A DNA stretch of 64,000 bases from Pseudomonadota bacterium (GTDB lineage: Bacteria; Pseudomonadota; Alphaproteobacteria; Rhizobiales; Rhizobiaceae): contig JAEYDD010000075.1 of assembly GCA_023404095.1 (NCBI GenBank), positions 1 to 64,000 of the forward strand, given 5' to 3'. The translations under genes were made by a program, and so were the position numbers. This document shows positions 25,476-33,675 of this stretch, in pieces. The notes beneath the pieces are model-generated. The model made no database searches and had not been told where the DNA came from. It worked only from the letters and a program-made list of their open reading frames with translations. The first letter of the stretch is position 1, and every line of letters starts with the position of its first letter.

Positions 25476-26915
25476 TTACCGCTTTGCGAAGCGGCTTATA
25501 TGGCGCGCGCTCCATTCTTCCCAGTAGTCCAGCCGTTCCAGGTTGACCCCGCCGCGGGCGATACCGGTTCCCGCATCCGTCATCAGCGATCCGGGCCGAT
25601 GCGCCCCGAAGGAGAGCGGTTGGCGTAGGCGCTTCCAGCCGCGCCAGCCGAAGACGAGTTTCAGCCTGGCGATGTACTCGCTGTCCGCACCCGTGCGCAC
25701 GTCTTCGTAGTAGCCCGCCTTCGCCAGCGCCTCTTCGCGGCGGAAGAGCGGCGAAGCCGGGTTGAGCCGGGTGAGGGGATAGACCTGCCGGGCATAGAAG
25801 TGGCCGTGGTCATCCACCCGCGCCCAGTTCGACAGGGTAAAGAAAAGCCCCTTGTCCTTCAGAAGCGGCTTCACCTGACGGGCGATCTTTTCGGGATGCG
25901 CCCAGTCGTCGGAGTCCTGACAGGTGACGAATACGCCCCTCGCGTTGGAAAGCGCCATGTTCCGGGCCGCATACGGGCCGCCATTGCCGTCGCGCAGGAT
26001 CAGCCGAACGCGCGCATCACGCGCGGCAAGCTCCCTGACCACGGCGACGGTGTCGTCCGTGCTCGCATCGTCGACGACGACGACCTCGATGTCGCGGTAG
26101 GTCTGGGCAAGAAGCGACTCGATCGAGCGCCCGATGCGGGCGCCGGTGTTGTAGGCCGGCATGGTAATCGTGACGAGCGGGCCGCGGACGCTTCCGGCCG
26201 CAACCCGGCTGGCAAGGTTGGAAGCCGACATCGGCTTTGCCTGGTCGATCAGGGCGACGGGGGATAACCCGTGAGAAGACAGATAGGCGTTTGCGAGATC
26301 CAGTTGCGTGCCGTCCTGCGGCATTGCATTGGCGAGCAGCAGAAATAGGTCCGGCTCGCGTGCGCCGTCGCCGTGGTCGATAGCGGCTTTCGCGGCGGCA
26401 AGCGCTTCGTCGCGCCGGCCTTGCGCCAGAAGCAGTGCTATGCGCAGCCCACGGCTTACAGGTGCGCCGGCGTCGACGAATTCAGCGGCCGTCTCCAGGC
26501 TGTAGGCCGCAATCGCCTCCGTCGCCGCGGCAAGCTGGCGCCCTTTCAACAGGCCGTTTGCCCTTGCTTTCCGCAAGAGGCGCACGCCTGCATCATTCTG
26601 CCCCGAGGCAGCCAGCGAGATGCCGAGCGCCAGCGCCTCGCGTCCCGAGCGCGGCTCCCGGACGAGAGCGCTCGCCGAGCGGTAACAGCCGAGCCGGTAA
26701 AATGCCCAGGCACGGCCGGCGCGCATGCTGTCGGACTGCGATAGTGCAAGCGCTTCCGCAAACCGGTTGGTCGAGATCAGGTAGTGGAATTGGATACGAC
26801 GGAACTGCAGCACGGACCACCCGCTTGCCGGAGATCGTCCAGGGTGAGCGACACCTGTTGCTGATCCCGGCGGATCGATAAACCTCGCAGTAACCAATAG
26901 TTTGTGGCAAGGCAA
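25476..26915 (-). CDS. Glycosyltransferase family 2 with helical-repeat N-terminal region
   Basis: Up to 479 residues. Residues about 40-215 are Ala/Leu/Arg-rich helices with TPR-like spacing (RAWAFYRLGCYRSASALV, EALALGISLAASGQNDAGVR, IALLLAQGRRDEALAAAKAA). From about 250 a GT2 domain follows: LVTITMPAYNTGARIGRSIE, VVVVDDASTDDTVAVV, NGGPYAARNMAL and the metal site TCQDSDDWAHP. DVRTGADSEYIARL and FGAHRPGSLM lie near the end. The first 30 residues look unlike protein, and GTG at 26813 (VLQFRRIQFHY) may be the true start. The repeats could recruit a partner or acceptor (inference). It is apart from the main polysaccharide cluster. Confidence 0.78.
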   Translation of the reverse strand: MPCHKLLVTARFIDPPGSATGVAHPGRSPASGWSVLQFRRIQFHYLISTNRFAEALALSQSDSMRAGRAWAFYRLGCYRSASALVREPRSGREALALGISLAASGQNDAGVRLLRKARANGLLKGRQLAAATEAIAAYSLETAAEFVDAGAPVSRGLRIALLLAQGRRDEALAAAKAAIDHGDGAREPDLFLLLANAMPQDGTQLDLANAYLSSHGLSPVALIDQAKPMSASNLASRVAAGSVRGPLVTITMPAYNTGARIGRSIESLLAQTYRDIEVVVVDDASTDDTVAVVRELAARDARVRLILRDGNGGPYAARNMALSNARGVFVTCQDSDDWAHPEKIARQVKPLLKDKGLFFTLSNWARVDDHGHFYARQVYPLTRLNPASPLFRREEALAKAGYYEDVRTGADSEYIARLKLVFGWRGWKRLRQPLSFGAHRPGSLMTDAGTGIARGGVNLERLDYWEEWSARHISRFAKR

Positions 26916-27073
26916 GGTCGGGCAGCGGGTTGCCCTCAGTTCAGCTCGGTTGTTGCTTGACTATCGTCAATTGCCCGCGTGTTTGTAATCTTGAAGCGTT
27001 CGGCGCGCTGTTGACAGAACGCTGTGCGCTGTCGCACCGATAGGCGCTGGAGAAACAAGCAGTCACGGCCGTC

Positions 27074-27547
27074 ATGTCGAAAACCACACGCGCCACGCAG
27101 GCCCTCGTCCGGGCCGGCATCGCCTTTACCACCCACGCCTATGAATACGATCCGTCTGCCGAAAAGATCGGGATGCAGGCCGCCGAAGCCCTTGGCGAGA
27201 CGCCGGACCGGGTGCTGAAGACCCTGATGGCCGAGGTCGATGGCAAGCCGGTCTGTGTCATTGTGCCGTCCGATTGCGAAGTCAGCATGAAAAAGCTTGC
27301 CGCAACCTTCAGAGGCAAGTCGGCGAGCATGATGAAGCCAGCGGACGCGGAGCGGCTGACCGGCTACCACGTCGGCGGCATCAGTCCGTTGGGTCAGCGT
27401 AAGCAGGTTCCGACCGCAATCGAGGCCATGGCGCTGGCGCATGCGAGCGTCTTTGTCAACGGCGGCCAGCGCGGCCTGCAGGTTCGCCTGTCGCCGCAGG
27501 ACATCTGCAAGGCGCTGAACGCCGTCGCCGCGCCGCTTGTCTCGTAG
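27074..27547 (+). CDS. ybaK: Cys-tRNA(Pro)/aminoacyl-tRNA deacylase, YbaK/EbsC family
   Basis: 157 residues with the family core YEYDPSAEKIGMQAAEALG, VLKTLMAEVDGKPVCVIVPS (the TL-V and Lys used in deacylation), the CEVSMKKLAATFRGKSASM block, and GYHVGGISPLGQRKQVPTAI, diagnostic of YbaK. It hydrolyses Cys mischarged on tRNA(Pro) in trans. The gene stands alone between the GT2 and the M29 peptidase. Confidence 0.92.
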   Translation: MSKTTRATQALVRAGIAFTTHAYEYDPSAEKIGMQAAEALGETPDRVLKTLMAEVDGKPVCVIVPSDCEVSMKKLAATFRGKSASMMKPADAERLTGYHVGGISPLGQRKQVPTAIEAMALAHASVFVNGGQRGLQVRLSPQDICKALNAVAAPLVS

Positions 27548-27653
27548 AGACGCCGTACGGCAGCCAGGCGCAGCTATCCGCACGCCCGACCTTCTGTTTT
27601 TTGCGAATCCGTCCTAAGAAGGGTGATTGCAATCGAAGACAGCAGGAACCGCG

Positions 27654-28904
27654 ATGAACGCACCCGTTCGCACCGCCCCCATCGATCCGGTCAAGCTCGA
27701 GAAGCTTGCAGATGTGGCCGTCAATGTCGGCCTTCGGCTGCAGAAGGGGCAGGATCTCGTGATGACCGCGCCGATCGCGGCCCTGCCGCTGGTCCGCCTC
27801 ATCACCAAGCATGCCTATATGGCCGGCGCCGGCCTGGTCAGCACCTTCTATGCTGACGAGGAGGCCACGCTTTCGCGCTATCGCCATGCCCCGGACGAGA
27901 GTTTCGACCGGGCCACGGACTGGCTGTATGAGGGGATGGCAAAGGCCTATGCCGACGGCGCCGCCCGCCTTGCGATCGCCGGCGACAACCCCATGCTGCT
28001 TGCCGGCGAGGATCCCGCCAAGGTCGCCCGAGCCAACAGGGCAAACTCCATCGCCTACAAGCCGGCATTGGAGAAGATCGCCAATTTCGACATCAACTGG
28101 AACATCGTCTCCTATCCGAACCCTTCCTGGGCACGGCAGGTGTTTCCGAACGATCCGGAGGACGTGGCGGTCGAGAAGCTTGCCAACGCGATCTTCGCCG
28201 CATCGCGCGTCGACCTGGATGATCCGATCGGCGCCTGGAAGGCGCACAATGCGAACCTGCACAGCCGTTCCACCTGGCTGAACGGCGAGCGCTTTTCGGC
28301 CCTCCATTTCAAGGGGCCGGGGACGGACCTGACCATCGGTCTCGCCGATGGTCACGAGTGGCATGGCGGGGCCTCGACCGCAAAGAACGGCATCACCTGC
28401 AACCCGAACATCCCAACCGAAGAAGTCTTCACCACGCCGCATGCAATGCGCGTCGAAGGGCATGTTTCCAGCACCAAGCCCCTGTCGCATCAGGGCACCC
28501 TGATCGATGACATCCACGTGCGCTTCGAAGGTGGCCGCATCGTGGAGGCGCACGCTTCGAAGGGCGAGGCCGTCCTTGCCAAGGTGCTGGATACCGACGC
28601 CGGCGCGCGCCGCCTCGGCGAGGTCGCGCTGGTGCCGCATTCCTCGCCGATCTCGGCGAGCGGCCTGCTGTTCTACAACACTCTTTTCGACGAGAACGCC
28701 GCCTGCCATATCGCGCTCGGCCAATGCTATTCGAAATGCTTCCTGGATGGCGCAAACCTCTCGCCGGAGCAGATTGCCGCACAGGGCGGAAATTCGAGCC
28801 TGATCCACATCGACTGGATGATCGGCTCGGACAAGATCGACATCGATGGCGTCCGCGGCGACGGCAGCCGTGTGCCGGTGATGCGCGGCGGCGAATGGGC
28901 ATGA
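27654..28904 (+). CDS. M29-family metallo-aminopeptidase
   Basis: 416 residues from ATG 27654 with AGCAGGAACCGCG upstream. LEKLADVAVNVGLRLQKGQD is the typical N-terminus. Later blocks GTDLTIGLADGHEWHGG, CNPNIPTEEVFTTPHAMRVE, HSSPISASGLLFYNTLFDEN and HIDWMIGSDKIDIDG supply the Glu/His/Asp ligands of the two-metal site. Family members (AmpS, PepS, thermophilic aminopeptidase T) remove N-terminal residues in the cytoplasm. It is followed after 7 bases by the ProC-like gene, so they likely form an operon. Confidence 0.9.
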   Translation: MNAPVRTAPIDPVKLEKLADVAVNVGLRLQKGQDLVMTAPIAALPLVRLITKHAYMAGAGLVSTFYADEEATLSRYRHAPDESFDRATDWLYEGMAKAYADGAARLAIAGDNPMLLAGEDPAKVARANRANSIAYKPALEKIANFDINWNIVSYPNPSWARQVFPNDPEDVAVEKLANAIFAASRVDLDDPIGAWKAHNANLHSRSTWLNGERFSALHFKGPGTDLTIGLADGHEWHGGASTAKNGITCNPNIPTEEVFTTPHAMRVEGHVSSTKPLSHQGTLIDDIHVRFEGGRIVEAHASKGEAVLAKVLDTDAGARRLGEVALVPHSSPISASGLLFYNTLFDENAACHIALGQCYSKCFLDGANLSPEQIAAQGGNSSLIHIDWMIGSDKIDIDGVRGDGSRVPVMRGGEWA

Positions 28905-28911
28905 GGGGCGC

Positions 28912-29700
28912 GTGACGACGATTGGCGTCATCGGCGGCGGGGGTTGGCTGGCGGGTGCGCTCCTGCGCCCCGCGCTGCAGGATGGTCTGCTGCGGCCGGA
29001 CAGGCTGATCCTCTCGTCGCGGTCTGGCCGCGTGCCCGGTTTCGAGGAATGGCCGGACATCGAAGCCACCGCGGACAACGAGGAACTGGCGGCGGCGTCC
29101 GATATCGTCATGCTCTGCGTTCGTCCGCAGGATCTGGCCGAGATCGCGATCGACCTGCGCGATCGGCTGCTCATATCCGTCGTCGCCGGCGTGACGGTGG
29201 CGGATCTGGCTCGCAGCTATCGTGCGACACGCGTCGTGCGCGCAATGCCGAATGCCTGCGCCGAGCACCGGCTGTCGTTCACACCCTGGTTCGCCACCGA
29301 TAGCGTGACGGACCGCGAGGCCGATTTCGTTTATCGCTTTTTCTCCGCCTCCGGGCAGGCGCACGGGATTCTCGATGAGGCGCAACTCGACTACTTCACC
29401 GCGCTGACCGGCTCGGGCCCTGCATTTCCGGCGCTCTTTGCCGATGCCATGATCCGCCACGCGATCGGGGCGGGGCTCGATCCGGAGACGGCGGATGCCG
29501 CCGTGCGTCAGTTGTTCCTGGGGGCGGGCGTGCTGATGGCGGAATCGGACACTACACCGTCTGATCTCGTCGACGTCTTCCTCGACTACCGCGGCACGAC
29601 CGCCGCTGGCCTTTCGGCGATGATCGAGGCGGATATTGCCTCGCCCATCTTTCGCGGCCTCTCTGCCGCCCGCCGGCGCGCCACCAAGGGGCTGCTCTGA
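28912..29700 (+). CDS. Pyrroline-5-carboxylate reductase family protein
   Basis: 262 residues from GTG 28912, preceded by GAGGGGCGC. The NAD(P) loop is IGVIGGGGWLAGALLRPAL. SDIVMLCVRPQDLAEI and RVVRAMPNACAEHRLSFTPW match ProC. YFTALTGSGPAFPALFADAM is the substrate/dimer motif (TALSGSGPA in classic ProC). GTTAAGLSAM near residue 230 replaces the usual SPGGTT. It probably reduces an imine such as pyrroline-5-carboxylate; divergence leaves substrate open, and it could be a ProC paralogue. Confidence 0.82.
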   Translation: MTTIGVIGGGGWLAGALLRPALQDGLLRPDRLILSSRSGRVPGFEEWPDIEATADNEELAAASDIVMLCVRPQDLAEIAIDLRDRLLISVVAGVTVADLARSYRATRVVRAMPNACAEHRLSFTPWFATDSVTDREADFVYRFFSASGQAHGILDEAQLDYFTALTGSGPAFPALFADAMIRHAIGAGLDPETADAAVRQLFLGAGVLMAESDTTPSDLVDVFLDYRGTTAAGLSAMIEADIASPIFRGLSAARRRATKGLL

Positions 29701-29781
29701 GCTTCCCGGTCTTCTTTTAATCGGCTCGACGGCATTGCCATTGCTGCGCGCAACCGTTGACGCAGCATGCATTCGGTCCTA

Positions 29782-29802
29782 TTTTTAGAATTATTCTAAA
29801 AA
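29782..29802 (+). promoter_or_regulatory. Irr-box-like palindrome upstream of mbfA
   Basis: A perfect 21-base palindrome with core TTTAGAA-N3-TTCTAAA ends 9 bases before the mbfA start codon. In rhizobia Irr, a haem-sensing Fur-family regulator, binds iron control elements of this form, and mbfA is a known Irr target. Binding so close to the start codon is consistent with repression. Confidence 0.75.
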
Positions 29803-29811
29803 GGTTTCCCA

Positions 29812-30795
29812 ATGCTCTCCCGCTTTTTCCGCAGTGATAAACGCTCCCTGGAATCGCTCAGCGAACAGGAGATACTGGCCCTCGCCATCTCGTCGGAAGA
29901 GGACGACAGCCGCATTTACCTCGCCTACGCGGATGCGCTGCGGGAAACTTCACCGCACACCGCGCACATGTTCACCGAAATGGCGCAGGAGGAGAACGAG
30001 CATCGCCGCATGTTGATCGACATGCATATCCGCAGGTTCGGCGAGCGCATCCCGCTCGTCCGGCGCGAGCATGTGCGCGATTTTCCCGAGCGCAAGCCTG
30101 ACTGGTTGATCGCCAACATGCCCGTCCAGACGGCCCGCGCGCAGGCCAAGGCGATGGAGGAGGCCGCTCACCGGTTCTACCTTCAGGCGGCGTCGCGGGC
30201 GACCGATGCGACCACCCGAAAGCTTCTCGGCGACCTGGCGATCGCGGAGAAATCCCACGAAGACAAGGCCCGCCATATGGGCGAGGGCGAGGAGAACGCG
30301 GCAGCCATTGCCGACGAGGATCAGGTCGCCCGCCGACAGTTCATCCTGACCTACGTCCAGCCCGGGCTCGCCGGCTTGATGGACGGGTCGGTTTCGACGC
30401 TGGCACCCATCTTCGCCGCGGCATTTGCCACGCAGGATACCTGGCAGACCTTTCTCGTCGGCCTCTCCGCATCCGTCGGCGCTGGCATTTCCATGGGCTT
30501 TACCGAAGCCGCCCATGACGACGGTAAGATTTCCGGCCGTGGCTCGCCGATCAAACGTGGTCTGGCCTCCGGCATCATGACCGCGATCGGCGGTCTCGGG
30601 CATGCGCTACCGTATCTGATCCCACATTTCGGGATCGCAACCACCATTGCGGCATCGGTCGTCTTCGTCGAGCTGTGGGCGATCGCCTTCATCCAGAACC
30701 GTTTCATGGAAACGCCGTTCTGGCGTGCGGCCTTCCAGGTGGTACTCGGCGGCGGGCTTGTGTTCGCCTGCGGCGTCCTGATCGGCAACGCCTAG
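29812..30795 (+). CDS. mbfA: Membrane-bound ferritin/rubrerythrin-VIT1 iron exporter MbfA
   Basis: 327 residues. The N-terminal ferritin-like domain (about 15-165) carries di-iron E-x-x-H motifs (QEENEHRRML, EKSHEDKARHM). The C-terminal half (about 180-327) has VIT1/CCC1-type membrane segments (GLAGLMDGSVSTLAPIFAAA, FLVGLSASVGAGISMGFTEA). MbfA exports Fe2+ from the cytoplasm and protects against iron and peroxide stress in Agrobacterium and Bradyrhizobium. An Irr-box-like palindrome immediately upstream supports iron control. Confidence 0.92.
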   Translation: MLSRFFRSDKRSLESLSEQEILALAISSEEDDSRIYLAYADALRETSPHTAHMFTEMAQEENEHRRMLIDMHIRRFGERIPLVRREHVRDFPERKPDWLIANMPVQTARAQAKAMEEAAHRFYLQAASRATDATTRKLLGDLAIAEKSHEDKARHMGEGEENAAAIADEDQVARRQFILTYVQPGLAGLMDGSVSTLAPIFAAAFATQDTWQTFLVGLSASVGAGISMGFTEAAHDDGKISGRGSPIKRGLASGIMTAIGGLGHALPYLIPHFGIATTIAASVVFVELWAIAFIQNRFMETPFWRAAFQVVLGGGLVFACGVLIGNA

Positions 30796-30816
30796 CCCGA
30801 ACGGAAACGGCGGCCG

Positions 30817-30838
30817 TGGGGCCGCCGTACACTGCACA
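30817..30838. terminator. Stem-loop between convergent mbfA and cysteine-protease genes
   Basis: ACGGCGGCC (30817-30825) pairs with GGCCGCCGT (30830-30838) around a four-base loop. It is GC-rich, sits between convergent stops and lacks a clear T run. Confidence 0.55.
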
Positions 30839-30859
30839 CTGGAATGTCTTGACGCGTGC

Positions 30860-31477
30860 CTACTTGCCTACCGACGACACCATGAGCGCATCGCCATTCT
30901 CGATGGAGACCCAGCGGCCGGGGTGGAAGGAGGCCTGTCGCTTCAAATAGCGGTAGGGCGTCTCGGTCCAGAGCTTCACGTCGCCGTCCAGGTTGTCGAG
31001 GATGTAGTCGCCATCGGTGGAGCGAACCGTGAGGACCGCATGGCCTTCGCCATCCGGCTTGCGCACGACGGTGATCAGGAGGTCGGCCGCCGAAAAGCCG
31101 TGCTCGATCAGCTTGCGGCGCTTCAAAAGCACGAAGTCCTCGCAGTCGCCGGCCGTATCCGGGTAGGCCCAGTGCTCATCCTTGCCGTAGAGCTCCTTGT
31201 CGGTGACGGGCGAAATCTCGTGGTTGATGGTGCTGTTGATGGTGCGGACGACGTTCCAGCCGAACTCGGTCACCTTCGCCGGACCCTGGTCGCGTTGGCC
31301 GGCGGCACATTCTGAGCGGTATTGCTGGCAGAACTCGTAGTGACCGATCGGTTGCGAAGTGATGGCGCCGGTCTGCATCGAAAGGGCGGAAGCGGGGGCC
31401 GAAAACGTTGCTGAAGATGATACAAAAAGGGCTGAAATTGCCACAAAGAATGCCTTCGCACCGATCATTCGCGCCAT
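30860..31477 (-). CDS. Periplasmic transglutaminase-like cysteine protease (BTLCP, LapG-like)
   Basis: 205 residues from ATG 31477, with GAGGGGACACCC upstream. The signal peptide is AFFVAISALFVSSSATFSAP. The catalytic Cys is in DTAGDCEDFVLLKRRKLIEHG (given here in two parts: DTAGDCEDF, VLLKRRKL) and the His/Asp in GEGHAVLTVRSTDGDYILDN. A single-domain BTLCP of about 200 residues is the LapG type; LapG of Pseudomonas cleaves a large T1SS adhesin in response to LapD and c-di-GMP. No LapD or LapA is in the window. A CtrA-like TTAA-N7-TTAA lies 18 bases upstream of the start. Confidence 0.85.
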   Translation of the reverse strand: MARMIGAKAFFVAISALFVSSSATFSAPASALSMQTGAITSQPIGHYEFCQQYRSECAAGQRDQGPAKVTEFGWNVVRTINSTINHEISPVTDKELYGKDEHWAYPDTAGDCEDFVLLKRRKLIEHGFSAADLLITVVRKPDGEGHAVLTVRSTDGDYILDNLDGDVKLWTETPYRYLKRQASFHPGRWVSIENGDALMVSSVGK

Positions 31478-31494
31478 GGGTGTCCCCTCAATCG

Positions 31495-31509
31495 TTAACA
31501 AAACGTTAA
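31495..31509. promoter_or_regulatory. CtrA-like TTAA-N7-TTAA site
   Basis: TTAA at 31495-31498 and 31506-31509 separated by exactly seven bases (CAAAACG), 18-32 bases upstream of the BTLCP start on the minus strand. This matches the CtrA master-regulator consensus of alphaproteobacteria. Such a close position could overlap the RBS/leader, suggesting repression, or mark the promoter of a short-leader transcript. Confidence 0.5.
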
Positions 31510-31587
31510 ATTTTTAGGGGGCTGGTCGTCAATCACGATAATTCGCAATGCGGCAACATGGTTAAAATGCGCCGCCTTGCGTGGCAA

Positions 31588-32406
31588 TCATGCAGCATCA
31601 AGCATGTGGGAAACTGCCTCCTTGAGCTTCTCGATATCCTCCGGGCGCGACAGGCGATGGTCGCCGTCACGGATGAGCGTCAACACCGCGTCGTCGCCGG
31701 AAAGGTGCTCCATCAGGCGGATCGCATGGGCATAGGGTACATCCGGATCTTCCATGCCCTGCAGCACGTGGACGGGGCAGCCGGTGTCGATAACCCCGCC
31801 GAGCACCCGGTTCCGGCGCCCGTCCTCGATCAGCTTCAGGGTGTAGACGTTGGGTTCCGGACCGTAGGGTGTCGGCTCCTCGAAATAGCCGCGCTCGGCA
31901 AGCGAGGTCCGTTCGGCCTCGGTGAGGTTGGGCTCGATCAGCTCGCTGGTGAAGTCGGGCGCGGGCGCGATCAGGACCATGCCGGCGATGTCGTCCACCC
32001 GGCCCGCCCGGCGCAATTCCTGGGCGACTCGAAGCGCCAGCCATCCGCCCATCGACGAGCCGACAAGGATCATGCGTCGGGTGCCAAGGCTCCGGCGCGC
32101 ATGGTCGATAACGGCAAGCGCCTCTTCCAGCCAGCGCGAAATTGTTCCGTCCACGAAGGCCCCGCCCGACGCGCCGTGGCCGGAGTAGTCGAAGCGGATG
32201 CAGCCGGTGCCGAGTTGCGCGGCAAGGCTGGCAAGTTCCTCTGCCTTGGTTCCCGTCATGTCGGACCGGTAGCCGCCGAGCCAGACGAAATGCGCATGCG
32301 GGTTGCCGGCCTTTTCGCCCAGCAGACGCATGGCGATATCCCTGCTGTCGGTGCCCGTACCCACCGTCAGCGTGGCGTCGGTCTCTTTCATTTCGTCTGC
32401 GCTCAT
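31588..32406 (-). CDS. Alpha/beta hydrolase
   Basis: 272 residues from ATG 32406 with CAGGAGAAACCC upstream. AHFVWLGGYRSDMTGTKAEE is an oxyanion-region strand. RFDYSGHGASGGAFVDGTIS and the nucleophile elbow LVGSSMGGWLALR (Ser about residue 109) follow. An Asp lies in LQGMEDPDVPYAHA and the catalytic His in RDGDHRLSRPEDI. It resembles palmitoyl-protein-thioesterase ABHD10/YchK-like serine hydrolases. The substrate is unknown. Confidence 0.87.
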   Translation of the reverse strand: MSADEMKETDATLTVGTGTDSRDIAMRLLGEKAGNPHAHFVWLGGYRSDMTGTKAEELASLAAQLGTGCIRFDYSGHGASGGAFVDGTISRWLEEALAVIDHARRSLGTRRMILVGSSMGGWLALRVAQELRRAGRVDDIAGMVLIAPAPDFTSELIEPNLTEAERTSLAERGYFEEPTPYGPEPNVYTLKLIEDGRRNRVLGGVIDTGCPVHVLQGMEDPDVPYAHAIRLMEHLSGDDAVLTLIRDGDHRLSRPEDIEKLKEAVSHMLDAA

Positions 32407-32648
32407 GGGTTTCTCCTGAAATGCTGCATGCGGTCGCGCTCCGTGCCGGCGGGCCCGCCTCTTGAGCCCTGATCTACACGATTTCGCCAAGGACGGCACA
32501 GGTGGTGATTTTTTCCGCGCGACATGCTATTGACTTCGCCTCGGCGATTGACACATTGCCGCCAAGCAGCGCGGATGCGCAACGCCGGCGGCAGGATCGC
32601 CCAGCATATTGCGATCCCTATCCGAAACGATTCGAGGAGAATACGACC

Positions 32649-33185
32649 ATTCGCAGACCCTTCAAAGCGGACGCTCCGGTCAAGGACGGCCCCCGCTCAA
32701 ACCGTGAAATCCGGATCCCCCGGATTCAGCTCATCGATGCCGAAGGCACCAACCACGGCATCGTGCCCACCGATCAGGCCCTTCGCATGGCGGAAGACGC
32801 CGGTCTCGATCTCGTGGAGATTTCCCCCAACACCGATCCGCCGGTGTGCAAGATTCTCGATCTCGGCAAGCTGAAGTACGCCAACCAGAAGAAGGCGGCC
32901 GAAGCGCGCAAGAAGCAGAAGATCGTCGAGATCAAGGAAATCAAGATGCGTCCCAACATCGACACGCACGATTACGAAGTGAAGATGAAGGCGATGAACC
33001 GGTTCTTCGAAGACGGCGACAAGGTCAAGGTGACGCTGAAGTTCCGCGGCCGCGAAATGGCCCACCAGGAGCTTGGCATGAAGCTCCTGCTTCAGGTCAA
33101 GGAGGACACGCAGACGATCGCCAAGGTCGAGGCCGAGCCGAAGCTCGAAGGCCGTCAGATGATGATGGTGCTTGCACCCCGGTGA
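32649..33185 (+). CDS. infC: Translation initiation factor IF-3 (ATT start codon)
   Basis: 178 residues. The conserved protein begins at RRPFKADAPVKDGPRSN, directly after an ATT at 32649 with GAGGAGA at 32634-32640. No ATG is near, and an upstream open frame lacks conserved sequence. infC is known to use AUU in many bacteria so that IF-3, which rejects non-standard initiators, limits its own synthesis. IF3-N covers RIPRIQLIDAEGTNHGIVPT; IF3-C follows KKQKIVEIKEIKMRPNID. It heads the infC-rpmI-rplT-pheST block. Confidence 0.93.
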   Translation: MRRPFKADAPVKDGPRSNREIRIPRIQLIDAEGTNHGIVPTDQALRMAEDAGLDLVEISPNTDPPVCKILDLGKLKYANQKKAAEARKKQKIVEIKEIKMRPNIDTHDYEVKMKAMNRFFEDGDKVKVTLKFRGREMAHQELGMKLLLQVKEDTQTIAKVEAEPKLEGRQMMMVLAPR

Positions 33186-33244
33186 CGTGACCGGCGGCCG
33201 GCCATACGGCCGGCTTGGGTGACGACCCCATGAAATGTGCATGA

Positions 33245-33266
33245 GCCGCCGACCTGGCGGCTTTTT
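33245..33266 (+). terminator. Intrinsic terminator between infC and rpmI
   Basis: GCCGCC (33245-33250), loop GACCT, GGCGGC (33256-33261), then TTTTT. A second hairpin (33197-33203 GCCGGCC with 33208-33214 GGCCGGC) lies just upstream. Together they suggest that infC is separated transcriptionally from rpmI-rplT, or that a regulated leader lies ahead of rpmI. The remaining 33267-33432 should hold the rpmI promoter. Confidence 0.75.
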
Positions 33267-33432
33267 GCATTCCGGCGCAGGGGCGGAGACCTCAGGAATC
33301 CGGTTGCGCTTTCGGGGCACTTCGGTTACAAGCCCCCGTCCGAACGGTCCGGCAGGGCATGCCGTGGCCGTTCTTTACGCTGGAGACGTGCCTCGTCAGC
33401 CGTCTCGAAACCAAGAAGAATGGAGTAGCAAA

Positions 33433-33636
33433 ATGCCCAAGATGAAGACGAAATCGTCTGCCAAGAAGCGGTTCAAGATCACCGCTACCGGCAAGGTCCG
33501 TGCTGCCGCCGCCGGCAAGCGCCACGGCATGATCAAGCGTACCAACAAGTTCATTCGCGACGCGCGTGGAACCATGGTTCTCGCCGAGCCCGATGGCAAG
33601 AAGGTCATCAAGAACTACCTGCCGAACGGTCTCTGA
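33433..33636 (+). CDS. rpmI: Large ribosomal subunit protein bL35
   Basis: 67 residues: MPKMKTKSSAKKRFKITATG at the N-terminus and the family core AAGKRHGMIKRTNKFIRDAR. Length and basic composition are typical. It is followed after 39 bases by rplT, the usual pairing. Confidence 0.97.
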   Translation: MPKMKTKSSAKKRFKITATGKVRAAAAGKRHGMIKRTNKFIRDARGTMVLAEPDGKKVIKNYLPNGL

Positions 33637-33675
33637 GACTTTCAGGCTTTTTGGATACGTTAAGGAGATCATGAC

